Assembly (NCBI GenBank): GCA_017861495.1
Contig: JAGFXW010000027.1
Span: 1-15,553 of the forward strand
From: Bacillota bacterium
GTDB taxonomy: Bacteria; Bacillota_C; Negativicutes; CTSoil-072
Length of the DNA: 15,553 nt
Direction: 5' to 3'
Below are positions 1 through 7,135 of this stretch, piece after piece. The notes under the pieces are model-generated. The model searched no databases, was not told where the DNA came from, and worked only from the letters and a program-made list of their open reading frames with translations. Each line of letters opens with the position of its first letter. Position 1 is the first letter of the stretch. The position numbers and the translations under genes were made by a program.

Positions 1-1
1 T

Positions 2-391
2 TGGAAAATTGGTGGAACGCTTTCACAATTGAATGGCGCTAATATTACAAATTTCTGGGCGGTAAATACTGCGTATACAGCCGGCAAAGCCACTTTTGGC
101 GGTGAATATGGCGGATCTGACGATACCGGTAACAATACTGCGTACGCAGTAAGTGCTAATTACAATTTTGATGACAAAAATTCGGGACATATCATCTACA
201 GTAAAGTGGGAGCTACGGCAAGTATGGCTGGTTTTACTACCTATGACAGCAATGGCAAAGGGATGTACTATGGTGTCAGCCATAAAATCTCCAAAGATTG
301 TACCGGCACCTTATTCTACAAAGACATGAAACATGTGGATGACGGCAGTAAGTATTCTTCTCTGCGGGCAACTGTAACGTATAAATTCTAA
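2..391 (+). CDS. Porin-like outer-membrane beta-barrel protein, C-terminal part
   Basis: The frame is open from the left edge to TAA at 389-391, so only the C-terminal ~129 residues are present; the true start lies outside the window. The TTG at 29 is internal, not a start. The sequence is rich in Gly, Ser, Thr, Tyr and Asn with alternating hydrophobic/polar strands and ends in ...TVTYKF. A terminal Phe on an amphipathic last strand is the classic recognition signature for outer-membrane barrel assembly. In diderm Firmicutes such barrels are usually fused to an N-terminal S-layer homology (SLH) domain that grips the peptidoglycan. That part cannot be seen here, so the SLH-porin identity is inference. 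The likely role is general diffusion of small solutes across the outer membrane. Two hairpins follow the stop. The beta-barrel nature is fairly sure; the exact family is not. Confidence 0.72.
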   Translation, partial: WKIGGTLSQLNGANITNFWAVNTAYTAGKATFGGEYGGSDDTGNNTAYAVSANYNFDDKNSGHIIYSKVGATASMAGFTTYDSNGKGMYYGVSHKISKDCTGTLFYKDMKHVDDGSKYSSLRATVTYKF

Positions 392-414
392 TTCCTGTAC
401 GGATAGGATCATGT

Positions 415-443
415 AAAAAACGTCCTTGGGAAATAAGGGCGTT
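415..443 (-). terminator. Hairpin after the porin; U-tract only on the minus strand
   Basis: AACGTCCTT (419-427) pairs with AAGGGCGTT (435-443) over 9 bp with one G-U wobble and a 7-nt loop. Read on the minus strand the stem is followed by six T residues (420 down to 415), the form of an intrinsic terminator. On the + strand there is no T-tract after the stem, though it could still protect the 3' end of the porin mRNA. A bidirectional role is possible. Confidence 0.4.
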
Positions 444-525
444 GCAAACTGCCTGGTGCGGGCAGGCGGTTGAAAGAAGTACAAAACAGACGAGTGCAAA
501 TGCAAACTGGCATCATTTTCGAATG

Positions 526-554
526 GTGTCAGTTTTTTTCGATTGTAATATAAT
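526..554 (+). promoter_or_regulatory. Sigma-A type promoter
   Basis: A perfect TATAAT (549-554) lies 17 nt after GTGTCA (526-531, 4 of 6 to TTGACA), with a T-run at the start of the spacer. Transcription would begin near 561, giving about 350 nt of non-coding RNA before the chemoreceptor start, or a free RNA of about 310 nt if it stops at the 847-870 terminator. Confidence 0.55.
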
Positions 555-754
555 AGCGACAAGAAAACGTGACAATATTCGTAATAGTACAACATTAATT
601 TAATAAGATAAAGAGTGGCAGGAGAAAAAAACAGAGTGTCAAATATAAGATACTGATTAAAGATGTTAAAATTTGATTTTCCTTTGAAAGTTTTGCTGTA
701 AGACTGGTGACCTCCGCCGTTGCTAATGTACATGGCTTGGATTTTGAAAGAGTT

Positions 755-841
755 ACAGTCTCATTTGAAATTTAAAGCTAGTTTCATTCAAGTTTTCAGC
801 CTTAACAACCCCAATGTTAACAATGGAGTTTTGGAGACTGT
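755..841 (+). ncRNA. Candidate structured leader RNA / small RNA (three-way-junction-like)
   Basis: ACAGTCTC (755-762) and GAGACTGT (834-841) are perfect complements and close an 87-nt domain. Inside lie hairpin GAAAT/GTTTC (767-771 with 781-785, one G-U pair) and hairpin TTAACA/TGTTAA (802-807 with 815-820) with loop ACCCCAA. An alternative pairing, AAC-CCA with TGG-GTT across one mismatch (about 808-830), competes with the last hairpin. A terminator begins 5 nt after the closing stem. This aptamer-plus-terminator layout resembles a transcriptional riboswitch, but the conserved cores of the purine, c-di-GMP-I, TPP, SAM, FMN and cobalamin classes are not there. It could equally be a free small RNA. 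Confidence 0.42.
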
Positions 842-846
842 TAATG

Positions 847-870
847 AACCCGGCGTAAGCCGGGTTTTCT
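847..870 (+). terminator. Intrinsic terminator upstream of the chemoreceptor
   Basis: AACCCGGC (847-854) and GCCGGGTT (859-866) form a perfect 8-bp GC-rich stem capped by GTAA, a GNRA tetraloop, running into TTTTCT and then a further T6 at 873-878. It lies 40 nt before the chemoreceptor start, so either the upstream RNA ends here or read-through is controlled. Confidence 0.82.
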
Positions 871-909
871 AATTTTTTAATTAGAGATATACAAACCAGT
901 GAGGAAAGG

Positions 910-2685
910 GTGACAGACATGTTTCACAATATGAAGTTGGCAAAGAAACTTGGAGCGTTCTTTGCACTGACGATTTTATTATTAGTTTGCATGGCCGGAG
1001 TTGGGTATTACGGGATGGCCAAAATGGAAAATACAACCGAACAATTAGCCGGGAAAACGTTGCCCGGCTTGAAAGCTATTTTGACCATCAGCGATGCACA
1101 GCGCGGAATGCTGTCGGCTGAACGGGCGTTGATTAATAAACGGATGCTCGATAAAACGTTTCGGTCTGGGCAATACCAGTTTATAGAGGCGCAACGGACT
1201 AAAGTAGACGAGGAATGGAAAATATATGAAGCTATTCCCAAACAAACACAGGAACTCGCCTTGTGGGAACAAGTAAAGAGTGAGTGGCCACAATGGCAGG
1301 CAGACCATGAACGGGTAATTACTTTAATGAAAGAAAAAGATAAACTGCTGCAAACCGGCGTTGGATTGGACGACCCACAGATTGCCGCCATTGATGCCGA
1401 AGCTCTCAATGCTGCCGATAAATCCAATCAGACATATCTTCGAATCCAGCCGATTTTGGACGAACTGGTCGATGATGTGAAAGCCGGATCGCTTAAAAAC
1501 GTAGAAGAAGGAAAGGCTGCGCACAACATGGCGCAAAACCTGCTGCTGAGTACATCCGTTATCGGCGCGATTTTAGCAATTGTTTGCGGACTCTATTTGA
1601 TCCGCTTGATTACGCGGCCGATTCATGAGCTGAATGTGTTGATGGGACGGGCGGGAGAGGGTGACTTTACTGTCCATGGACATGTCCTATCCAATGATGA
1701 AGTCGGTGAATTAGTGGAATCGTTTAACCAAATGCTTGAACATCAGCGGATGATGGTAGGAAAGACCCGTCAGATTTCGGAAGTCTTATCCGATTCATCC
1801 GACCAATTGGCTGCATCCAGCGAAGAGGTGACTGCGACCGTGGCGGAGATCGCGAAGAATATTCAGACTGTGGCCCAGGAAGCGGAAACAGGCAATTTAT
1901 CAGTTATTGATGTATCCAAGGTATTGTTGGAGATGTCTTCATTGATCCAGATTGCTAAATCTTGTGCCAATGAAGCCGGCGCAGATTCTGCGTTAATGCA
2001 GGAAGCGGCTAATGGCGGTAAAGTGACGGTAACGGAAGCTATGCAATGCATGGATATGATAAGAGCAAAAACCGTCGAAACAGAAGAATTGATTACAACG
2101 CTGAGTACGTATTCCGACCAAATTGGCATTATCACCGATACGATTACGCAAATTGCCGATCAAACGAATTTGTTGGCGTTGAACGCAGCTATTGAGGCAG
2201 CCCGGGCCGGCGAAGCGGGCCGCGGTTTTGCGGTTGTGGCGGAGGAAGTTAGAAAATTAGCGGAACAATCCAGTCAAGGCGCAACGGAAGTTGCCGCCCT
2301 GATATCGAAAGTTGCGCAGGGAACGAAAGCGAGTGTAGAGGCAACCGCGCAAAGCCGGGAACAGGTCGAATATGGTGTACAAGCAGTGAACCAGGTTGCG
2401 CAGGCTTTGGAAAAAATATTAGACAGCATTACAAGAACTGCGGAAAATACCCAAGAGATCGTCAAGGTGACCGATGATGAGGTGGCGAGTTCCGACCGGA
2501 TTGTAAAAATGATCAATACGGTGGCAACCGGCATTGAAACTACGGCAGCCCATACGGAAGAAGTGTCGGCAGCCATTCAGGAAACTACGGCTGCCATGGA
2601 AACGATAGCCGGCAGTGCGGAAGAAATGATGGCTATGGCGCACGAGTTGCGGCAAAGCACTGGAAAATTTGTTATCCGTGAGTAG
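910..2685 (+). CDS. Membrane methyl-accepting chemotaxis protein with four-helix-bundle sensor
   Basis: This transmembrane chemoreceptor binds an extracytoplasmic ligand and controls CheA kinase through its cytoplasmic coiled coil. At 591 residues it has the canonical order: TM1 about 13-34, a helical extracytoplasmic sensor about 35-210 resembling the 4HB_MCP family, TM2 about 211-232, HAMP about 232-284, and the signalling domain about 300-591. The hairpin tip (416-454) carries [16 protein letters not shown] and [16 protein letters not shown], nearly identical to the CheA/CheW contact region of the family. The GTG at 910 gives the longest frame, with AGGA close upstream. ATG at 919, 8 nt after AAAGGG, is an equally good start and would remove three residues. 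Transcription may come from read-through of the 847-870 terminator or from a weak TATACA box at 888-893. The ligand cannot be deduced. No cheA or cheW is nearby. Confidence 0.93.
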   Translation: MTDMFHNMKLAKKLGAFFALTILLLVCMAGVGYYGMAKMENTTEQLAGKTLPGLKAILTISDAQRGMLSAERALINKRMLDKTFRSGQYQFIEAQRTKVDEEWKIYEAIPKQTQELALWEQVKSEWPQWQADHERVITLMKEKDKLLQTGVGLDDPQIAAIDAEALNAADKSNQTYLRIQPILDELVDDVKAGSLKNVEEGKAAHNMAQNLLLSTSVIGAILAIVCGLYLIRLITRPIHELNVLMGRAGEGDFTVHGHVLSNDEVGELVESFNQMLEHQRMMVGKTRQISEVLSDSSDQLAASSEEVTATVAEIAKNIQTVAQEAETGNLSVIDVSKVLLEMSSLIQIAKSCANEAGADSALMQEAANGGKVTVTEAMQCMDMIRAKTVETEELITTLSTYSDQIGIITDTITQIADQTNLLALNAAIEAARAGEAGRGFAVVAEEVRKLAEQSSQGATEVAALISKVAQGTKASVEATAQSREQVEYGVQAVNQVAQALEKILDSITRTAENTQEIVKVTDDEVASSDRIVKMINTVATGIETTAAHTEEVSAAIQETTAAMETIAGSAEEMMAMAHELRQSTGKFVIRE

Positions 2686-2778
2686 AGAATAAATATCCGG
2701 CAGCAGGAGAAAAACGGTTTCTGTCAAAAATAATCAAAGGCAATTTAAAGGGTATTTCCTGGAACCAATAGGTTGCAT

Positions 2779-2787
2779 TGTTATAGT
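2779..2787 (+). promoter_or_regulatory. Extended -10 promoter for the STAS operon
   Basis: TG-T-TATAGT (2779-2787) is an extended -10 element, 5 of 6 to TATAAT, with no convincing -35. The predicted start near 2794 leaves a 28-nt leader containing GGAG (2809-2812). This favours ATG 2822 over the upstream TTG 2795 as the STAS start. No terminator is visible between the chemoreceptor stop and here, so read-through is also possible. Confidence 0.4.
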
Positions 2788-2821
2788 AAAAGCGTTGAAA
2801 ATGAAGCTGGAGATGATGACT

Positions 2822-3136
2822 ATGGAGTATGGGATTAACGAGTCTGGTGGTGTAGTGACGGTTGCTTTGACAGGAAATCTGTACGTGGAATCGGTAGCGA
2901 AATTACGGGAAGACTGTCTGAAGTATATCGAACAAGGAAAGATTAATTTTGTCTTTGATATGCATAAATTGGAATACATTGATAGTTCTGGGCTGGGGGT
3001 ACTGATCACGGTGCAGAAAAGGGTCCGTCCCCGCGGCGGTAATGTTACGATCCGGGGTCTTAAGGGAATTGTCCGTGAATTGTTTGAATTGACCCGGTTA
3101 GACAAAGTGTTTGATATTGAAAGAAATGCCGGCTAA
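2822..3136 (+). CDS. STAS-domain anti-sigma-factor antagonist (SpoIIAA/RsbV-like)
   Basis: This is a single STAS domain of 104 residues, typical for SpoIIAA/RsbV antagonists. The hallmark EYIDSSGLGVL lies at 51-61; in SpoIIAA the second Ser of DSSGLG is the residue phosphorylated by the cognate HATPase kinase, so Ser56 is the expected site. In the family, the unphosphorylated form binds the anti-sigma kinase and frees its target, while the phosphorylated form is inactive until a PP2C phosphatase restores it. Both the kinase and the phosphatase domain are encoded two genes downstream in one polypeptide, making this its probable substrate. Start choice: GGAG at 2809-2812 sits 9 nt before ATG 2822. 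Earlier in-frame starts (TTG 2795, ATG 2801, 2813 and 2816) lack a well-spaced ribosome site. The target it releases is unknown; no sigma factor is in the window. Confidence 0.88.
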   Translation: MEYGINESGGVVTVALTGNLYVESVAKLREDCLKYIEQGKINFVFDMHKLEYIDSSGLGVLITVQKRVRPRGGNVTIRGLKGIVRELFELTRLDKVFDIERNAG

Positions 3137-3164
3137 TGTATGGCGAATGAATGATGGAGTGCAG

Positions 3165-4622
3165 ATGAAAGAAAAAAAGAAAAATAGGGAACAACTGATT
3201 GCGGAAATTTTAAATTTTCAGGTGACCGCCTCCATACTCGATCATGTATCAGATCTTATTTGCGTAAAGGATCTGGATGGACGCTATGTTACGGTTAGTG
3301 AGTCTTTTGCCGATAAATTGAAGGTTCCTGTGGATGATATGATCGGCAAGACGGTATATGATCTCTTTGCCCCGGACATTGCGGAGAAATTAACGCAAGA
3401 TGACCGGTTTGTTTTGGAGTCGCGGCGAACCATGGTTTTTTCAACGCAATTTAATTCCGATAGTTATGGGATCTTGTTTTTTGAAACCTGTAAATCACCG
3501 GTTTATGATGCAAGAGGGGCTATAATCGGCATTGTCGGAGTGAGCCGCGATATTACGGAACGGGAACGGGTTGCGGAACATTTGCGCTATTTAGGGTATC
3601 ATGATATGCTGACCGGTCTGTATAATCGCAATTATTTCGAAACGTTTGGCGGAATTTCCAACTCCGCGCTGGAGCATCCGCAGGAAGAGAAAATTGTTGG
3701 ACTGATCACTTTTGACATTGATGGATTGAAACTGGTCAATGATGCCATGGGGCATGATGCCGGCGACCGGAGATTGAAATGTGCTGCGGATTTACTAAAA
3801 GAGGCAGTCGGAGAGCGCGGATCACTGGCCCGTATCGGCGGCGATGAATTTGCCGCCATTGTTCCCGGCGCAACAATGGAAACACTGGATGCCATTGTGA
3901 ATTCGATTCATGAGTTGATGAGGCAGCATAACGGGGTTCATGAGCTGATCCCGCTGAATATTGCTATTGGGCGGGCCATCGGCGATTTGGCAAAAATCAA
4001 TTTTAACAAGCTGTTTAAGGAAGCGGACAATGCGATGTATCGGGACAAGATGCTTCATTCGCAGAGTTCGCGGAATGCAATTGTAAAAACAGTGGATGAA
4101 ATGTTAAAAGCCCGGGATTTTATTACGGAAGGTCATGCGGACCGCCTGCAGAAATTGGTCGTCCGCTTGGGGAAATTGCTTGAATTTTCGGAAGCACGGT
4201 TGAATGACTTGCGTTTATTGGCGCAGTTTCATGATGTGGGCAAGATTGGGATCCCTGACAATATTTTATTCAAACCTGGGCCGCTTGCCGAAGAAGAGGA
4301 AGAAATTATGCAACGGCACTCGGAAATTGGCTACCATATAGCGCAATCGATCCGGGAATTTGCTTCTATTTCGGAATGGGTATTAAAACATCATGAACGC
4401 TGGGATGGGAAGGGTTATCCGCTTGGCCTCAGCGGGGAAGAAATTCCATTAGAGTGTCGAATCTTATTAATTGCTGATGCCTATGATGCGATGACGAGCG
4501 ACCGGCCTTATCGAAAAGCGTTGAGTCAGGAAATAGCGGTTGAAGAACTGAAAAAATATTCTGGCAGTCAGTTCGATCCACAGATGGTTCAGTTCTTTTT
4601 ACAATTGTTGACGACGATATGA
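3165..4622 (+). CDS. PAS-GGDEF-HD-GYP c-di-GMP turnover protein
   Basis: This is a cytoplasmic 485-residue protein with no membrane segment. It has a PAS sensor at about 20-133, a GGDEF domain at about 141-300 and HD-GYP at about 304-485. The GGDEF active motif is intact at 225-229, with DIDGLKLVND and GHDAGD upstream, so diguanylate cyclase activity is expected. The usual RxxD inhibitory site is absent: the equivalent stretch reads RGSL and is two residues shorter. The phosphodiesterase domain keeps H356-D357 (FHDVGKIGIP) and the HHERWDGKGYP signature at 409-419, so hydrolysis of c-di-GMP is also plausible. PAS probably sets the balance. The chosen ATG at 3165 has GGAG 5 nt upstream; TTG 3111 would overlap the STAS gene and lacks a site. 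The gene follows the STAS stop by 28 nt and overlaps the next gene by 4 nt (ATGA), so the three are translationally linked. Confidence 0.92.
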   Translation: MKEKKKNREQLIAEILNFQVTASILDHVSDLICVKDLDGRYVTVSESFADKLKVPVDDMIGKTVYDLFAPDIAEKLTQDDRFVLESRRTMVFSTQFNSDSYGILFFETCKSPVYDARGAIIGIVGVSRDITERERVAEHLRYLGYHDMLTGLYNRNYFETFGGISNSALEHPQEEKIVGLITFDIDGLKLVNDAMGHDAGDRRLKCAADLLKEAVGERGSLARIGGDEFAAIVPGATMETLDAIVNSIHELMRQHNGVHELIPLNIAIGRAIGDLAKINFNKLFKEADNAMYRDKMLHSQSSRNAIVKTVDEMLKARDFITEGHADRLQKLVVRLGKLLEFSEARLNDLRLLAQFHDVGKIGIPDNILFKPGPLAEEEEEIMQRHSEIGYHIAQSIREFASISEWVLKHHERWDGKGYPLGLSGEEIPLECRILLIADAYDAMTSDRPYRKALSQEIAVEELKKYSGSQFDPQMVQFFLQLLTTI

Positions 4623-6928
4623 AAGGGGTCATTCCAATTAATTTAGAGAACCGAAAGAAGCAAGATAGGAATATATGGCCGATACGACAGCGGAGTGAAG
4701 TAGATAAAAACGAAGATTATTTTCAACATCTTGTGCAAAATGCGAATGCAATTATTGTTCAAATCGATTTAGCCGGACGCCTTTTATTTATGAATGACTG
4801 GGGTTTGCGTTTTTTAGGAAAAACGGAACAAGACTTGGTAGGAGAATTTTTCTTAGATACAATTTTTTCTGACGTATGCTTGGATGGCGGTGTTGTACAA
4901 AGTAATTATCTTTCTGCCATTGCAGCTGCCAAGGGAATTCCGGCGATTTGTATTTGTGAGATTGGCAAGGGAAATGGTGAACATACCTGGATAGAATGGC
5001 ATACTCGGCTGGTACACGATGAGCAGGGCATCGCTTCGCAAATTGTGGCGATCGGGTTCGATCACGCTCCAATCCGGCGAGAGGTACAGACGGCATATTT
5101 AGCCGACGAAGGAAAGATGCAAAATTTGTTCGACAATATGATCCGTGCCGGTCTTTACTGCAAGTTGTTGCCGGGGGAACCGGGACAACTGGATGATTAT
5201 GAAGTAGTCGCGGTGAATAAAGCGTTCCGTTCAACGTTTATGGTCCGGCAATCGGTGGATAATAAACAAAAAGTAAAGGAAATATTTGCGGAGATTCAAG
5301 CGGAACGGCAAGATTGGCATGATATGATCCGCCGGATTGCGACCGATGGCATGGCGTTTGTGTTTGAACAATATTTTACCCGCAAAAAATCGTGGTATTC
5401 CATTTCTCTTTACAGCCCGGAAAAAAATTATTTTGTCATATGTTTTGAAAATATTACAAAACACAAATTGCTCGCGGCGGAAAAAGAACGGATCTGGGGC
5501 CGCTACGAGGCTTTGGTACAGCAGTCTTTCGATGCAATCATTCTTGTTGAGCCGGCTTCGCATACGATTGTCGAGGTCAATCAACGTCTTTGCCAAATGA
5601 CGGGTTATAATGCGGAAGAGCTAATTGGCTTGGATTTGGGTTACATACTTTTGGCTGATGGAGATGAGTTAAATCTTTGCCAGGAAGAATTGCTGCAACG
5701 GCAATACGTTCCTCCGGCCCTGCGGAAGGTTCGTTGCAAGGGGGGGACCTTTTTTGAAACGGAACGGGTAGCGACCGTTATTGCGTACCAGGGAAGGATT
5801 CTGGAACTGATTACCTTGCATGATATCAGCGAAGAACGGAAGCTGCAGCAAAAAATCAATGAAGACGTGTATTTAGCCGGAAGTTTTCAACGGCAGATGC
5901 TGCCGCCGGATATCAGCAATGAATTTGTGGAAGTGAAAAATATTTATCACCCTTTGCGGGTTGTCAGCGGTGATTTTTTTGATTATAGTTTGTCAAAAGA
6001 CGGATCCCAATTAACTGGATATTTGGTGGACGTTGCCGGCCATGGTTTGGCAACGGCGTTGGAAACAGCGGCAATCAACGTTTTTTTAAAAAATCAGATG
6101 CTGGAAGGCCAGGCGCCGACGGAACAACAATTGAAAAAGATCAACGAGGAAATGATCAGCCATTTTAAAGAGGGAACCTTTGCTGCGTTGATTTTTTACC
6201 ATTTTGATTTCGCTGCTGGTATGTTGACGTGTGCTTTTTGCGGCATCAACTGGTTTTTGGCATCGTGTACGCAGAAACAGGGCTGGATCAAGCGTAAAGG
6301 CAGTTTTATGGGCGTATTCCATTCTGCGGAATTTGATATCGTGAAGCTTCCGTTAGTGCCGGGCGATTGTTTTTATTTTTTAACGGATGGCTTTAGCGAT
6401 TGGTTTCCAAAATCCAAGATGCGTTATTTATCGGCTTTCGAAGCATCGACACAATTTTTGACCGAGCTGACGAAACGAGAAACGATGGATGATTGTTCGG
6501 CAATTTGTATTAAAATTCGTGGATTGAGGGACCATTACCAGTTTCATTTCAATGGTATTTCTGATGTGAGTAGTTTGCACAAACGAATTCGCCAAATTTT
6601 GGAGCTGTGGGCTCCGAAACAAGCCGGACGTCTTGAAATCGTTGCGAATGAAGCGATTAACAATGTATTGTTGCATGGTTCCGGGCAAGGCTATATCCGC
6701 CTTCGCCGTGTAAAAGGACGGCGAATTGTTCTGAGAATCAAAGACAGTAAAGAAGGTTCGCAGGCAGGCCGTCTTTTGTGCCAATATGATGCGCAATCCC
6801 CTGAAGACCTATTACAGACGATGAAGACCGAGGGCGGACGGGGCATATTATTGATGAAGCAACTCACAGATCGTATTTGTTACAGCCGGGACGGCAGCGA
6901 AATTTTGTTGGTTTCCCGGATAGAATGA
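4619..6928 (+). CDS. PAS3-SpoIIE/RsbU phosphatase-HATPase kinase fusion
   Basis: This is a 769-residue cytosolic regulator. Three PAS-like segments (about 34-150, 166-285 and 293-407) precede a PP2C/SpoIIE phosphatase (about 420-635) and a C-terminal HATPase_c domain of the RsbW anti-sigma kinase type (about 645-767). The phosphatase keeps its metal aspartates: SGDFFDY (D452, D455), DVAGHG (D471), LTDGFSDW (D590) and DD at 624-625. The kinase has an N-box, NEAINNVLLHG (E678, N682), and a GGRGI G2 box at 739-743. Its first G-box is degenerate: D709-S-K-E-G713 in place of DxGxG. One chain therefore carries both opposing activities of a partner switch, with the STAS protein as the natural substrate. 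The start ATG overlaps the previous stop (ATGA). Domain identities are firm; whether the kinase binds ATP is uncertain given the G1 change. Confidence 0.9.
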   Translation: MKGVIPINLENRKKQDRNIWPIRQRSEVDKNEDYFQHLVQNANAIIVQIDLAGRLLFMNDWGLRFLGKTEQDLVGEFFLDTIFSDVCLDGGVVQSNYLSAIAAAKGIPAICICEIGKGNGEHTWIEWHTRLVHDEQGIASQIVAIGFDHAPIRREVQTAYLADEGKMQNLFDNMIRAGLYCKLLPGEPGQLDDYEVVAVNKAFRSTFMVRQSVDNKQKVKEIFAEIQAERQDWHDMIRRIATDGMAFVFEQYFTRKKSWYSISLYSPEKNYFVICFENITKHKLLAAEKERIWGRYEALVQQSFDAIILVEPASHTIVEVNQRLCQMTGYNAEELIGLDLGYILLADGDELNLCQEELLQRQYVPPALRKVRCKGGTFFETERVATVIAYQGRILELITLHDISEERKLQQKINEDVYLAGSFQRQMLPPDISNEFVEVKNIYHPLRVVSGDFFDYSLSKDGSQLTGYLVDVAGHGLATALETAAINVFLKNQMLEGQAPTEQQLKKINEEMISHFKEGTFAALIFYHFDFAAGMLTCAFCGINWFLASCTQKQGWIKRKGSFMGVFHSAEFDIVKLPLVPGDCFYFLTDGFSDWFPKSKMRYLSAFEASTQFLTELTKRETMDDCSAICIKIRGLRDHYQFHFNGISDVSSLHKRIRQILELWAPKQAGRLEIVANEAINNVLLHGSGQGYIRLRRVKGRRIVLRIKDSKEGSQAGRLLCQYDAQSPEDLLQTMKTEGGRGILLMKQLTDRICYSRDGSEILLVSRIE

Positions 6929-6944
6929 AAAATATACTATTTTG

Positions 6945-6990
6945 CAAAACAGAACCAAAAGTTTAGTCGGAAACTTTCGGTTCTGTTTTG
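6945..6990 (+). terminator. Long two-part hairpin ending the signalling operon
   Basis: CAAAACAGAACC (6945-6956) and GGTTCTGTTTTG (6979-6990) are perfect 12-bp complements. After a single A-C mismatch an inner AAAGTTT/AAACTTT stem (6958-6964 with 6971-6977) continues to a 6-nt loop AGTCGG. The stem begins 16 nt after the stop codon. The T4 lies inside the 3' arm rather than after it, and the 5' arm carries A4, so the element may work in both directions. Confidence 0.7.
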
Positions 6991-7008
6991 TGTAATACAA
7001 AAATTGAG

Positions 7009-7037
7009 TTGTAAACCGATGGGAAATGTGATTAAAT
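7009..7037 (+). promoter_or_regulatory. Possible sigma-A promoter for the soluble chemoreceptor
   Basis: TTGTAA (7009-7014), a 17-nt spacer and TTAAAT (7032-7037) each match consensus at 4 of 6. The CCGATG at 7016-7021 faintly resembles a sigma-28 -10 box, but its -35 is poor, so the motility sigma factor is not supported. Confidence 0.3.
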
Positions 7038-7041
7038 GAAA

Positions 7042-7098
7042 GCTGTGTGAGGCGGTTGAACACACGGCGAAAAGTCAGAATGATGCGATCAATCTGAC
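7042..7098 (+). promoter_or_regulatory. Two tandem hairpins in the leader of the soluble chemoreceptor
   Basis: The first stem is GCTGTGTG/CACACGGC (7042-7049 with 7061-7068, one wobble, 11-nt loop). The second is GTCAGA/TCTGAC (7074-7079 with 7093-7098), continued across an A-A mismatch by TGAT/ATCA and a GCG triloop. They end 37 nt before the ATG and lack a T-tract, so a role in mRNA stability, protein binding or ligand sensing is more likely than termination. Confidence 0.4.
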
Positions 7099-7135
7099 AA
7101 TCTTGTTATTAGCAAAAGTCAGGAGAGATTAAGAA

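Larger units (their letters stand above)
392..909. other. 518-bp gene-free region between porin and chemoreceptor
   Basis: No ORF here has a credible ribosome site or protein-like composition. The gap holds, in order: a hairpin at 419-443 that reads as a terminator on the minus strand, a second hairpin at 446-471 (AACTGCC/GGCGGTT with one wobble), a sigma-A type promoter at 526-554, an AT-rich stretch, a closed multi-helix RNA fold at 755-841 and a strong intrinsic terminator at 847-870. The 561-870 interval is therefore a candidate small RNA or a regulated leader. Confidence 0.6.

Noticed and set aside
311..733. 140-codon minus-strand open frame across the porin 3' end and the gap
   Set aside because: The translation is low-complexity and Tyr/Leu/Phe rich, with no family resemblance, no good ribosome site, and it overlaps a minus-strand terminator.
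2795..2821. TTG 2795 or ATG 2801 as the STAS start
   Set aside because: No ribosome site precedes them, and the predicted transcription start is at about 2794; GGAG is well placed only for ATG 2822.
7016..7021. CCGATG as a sigma-28 motility promoter -10
   Set aside because: It matches CCGATAT only in the first five bases and has a poor -35; sigma-A boxes at 7009-7037 fit as well.
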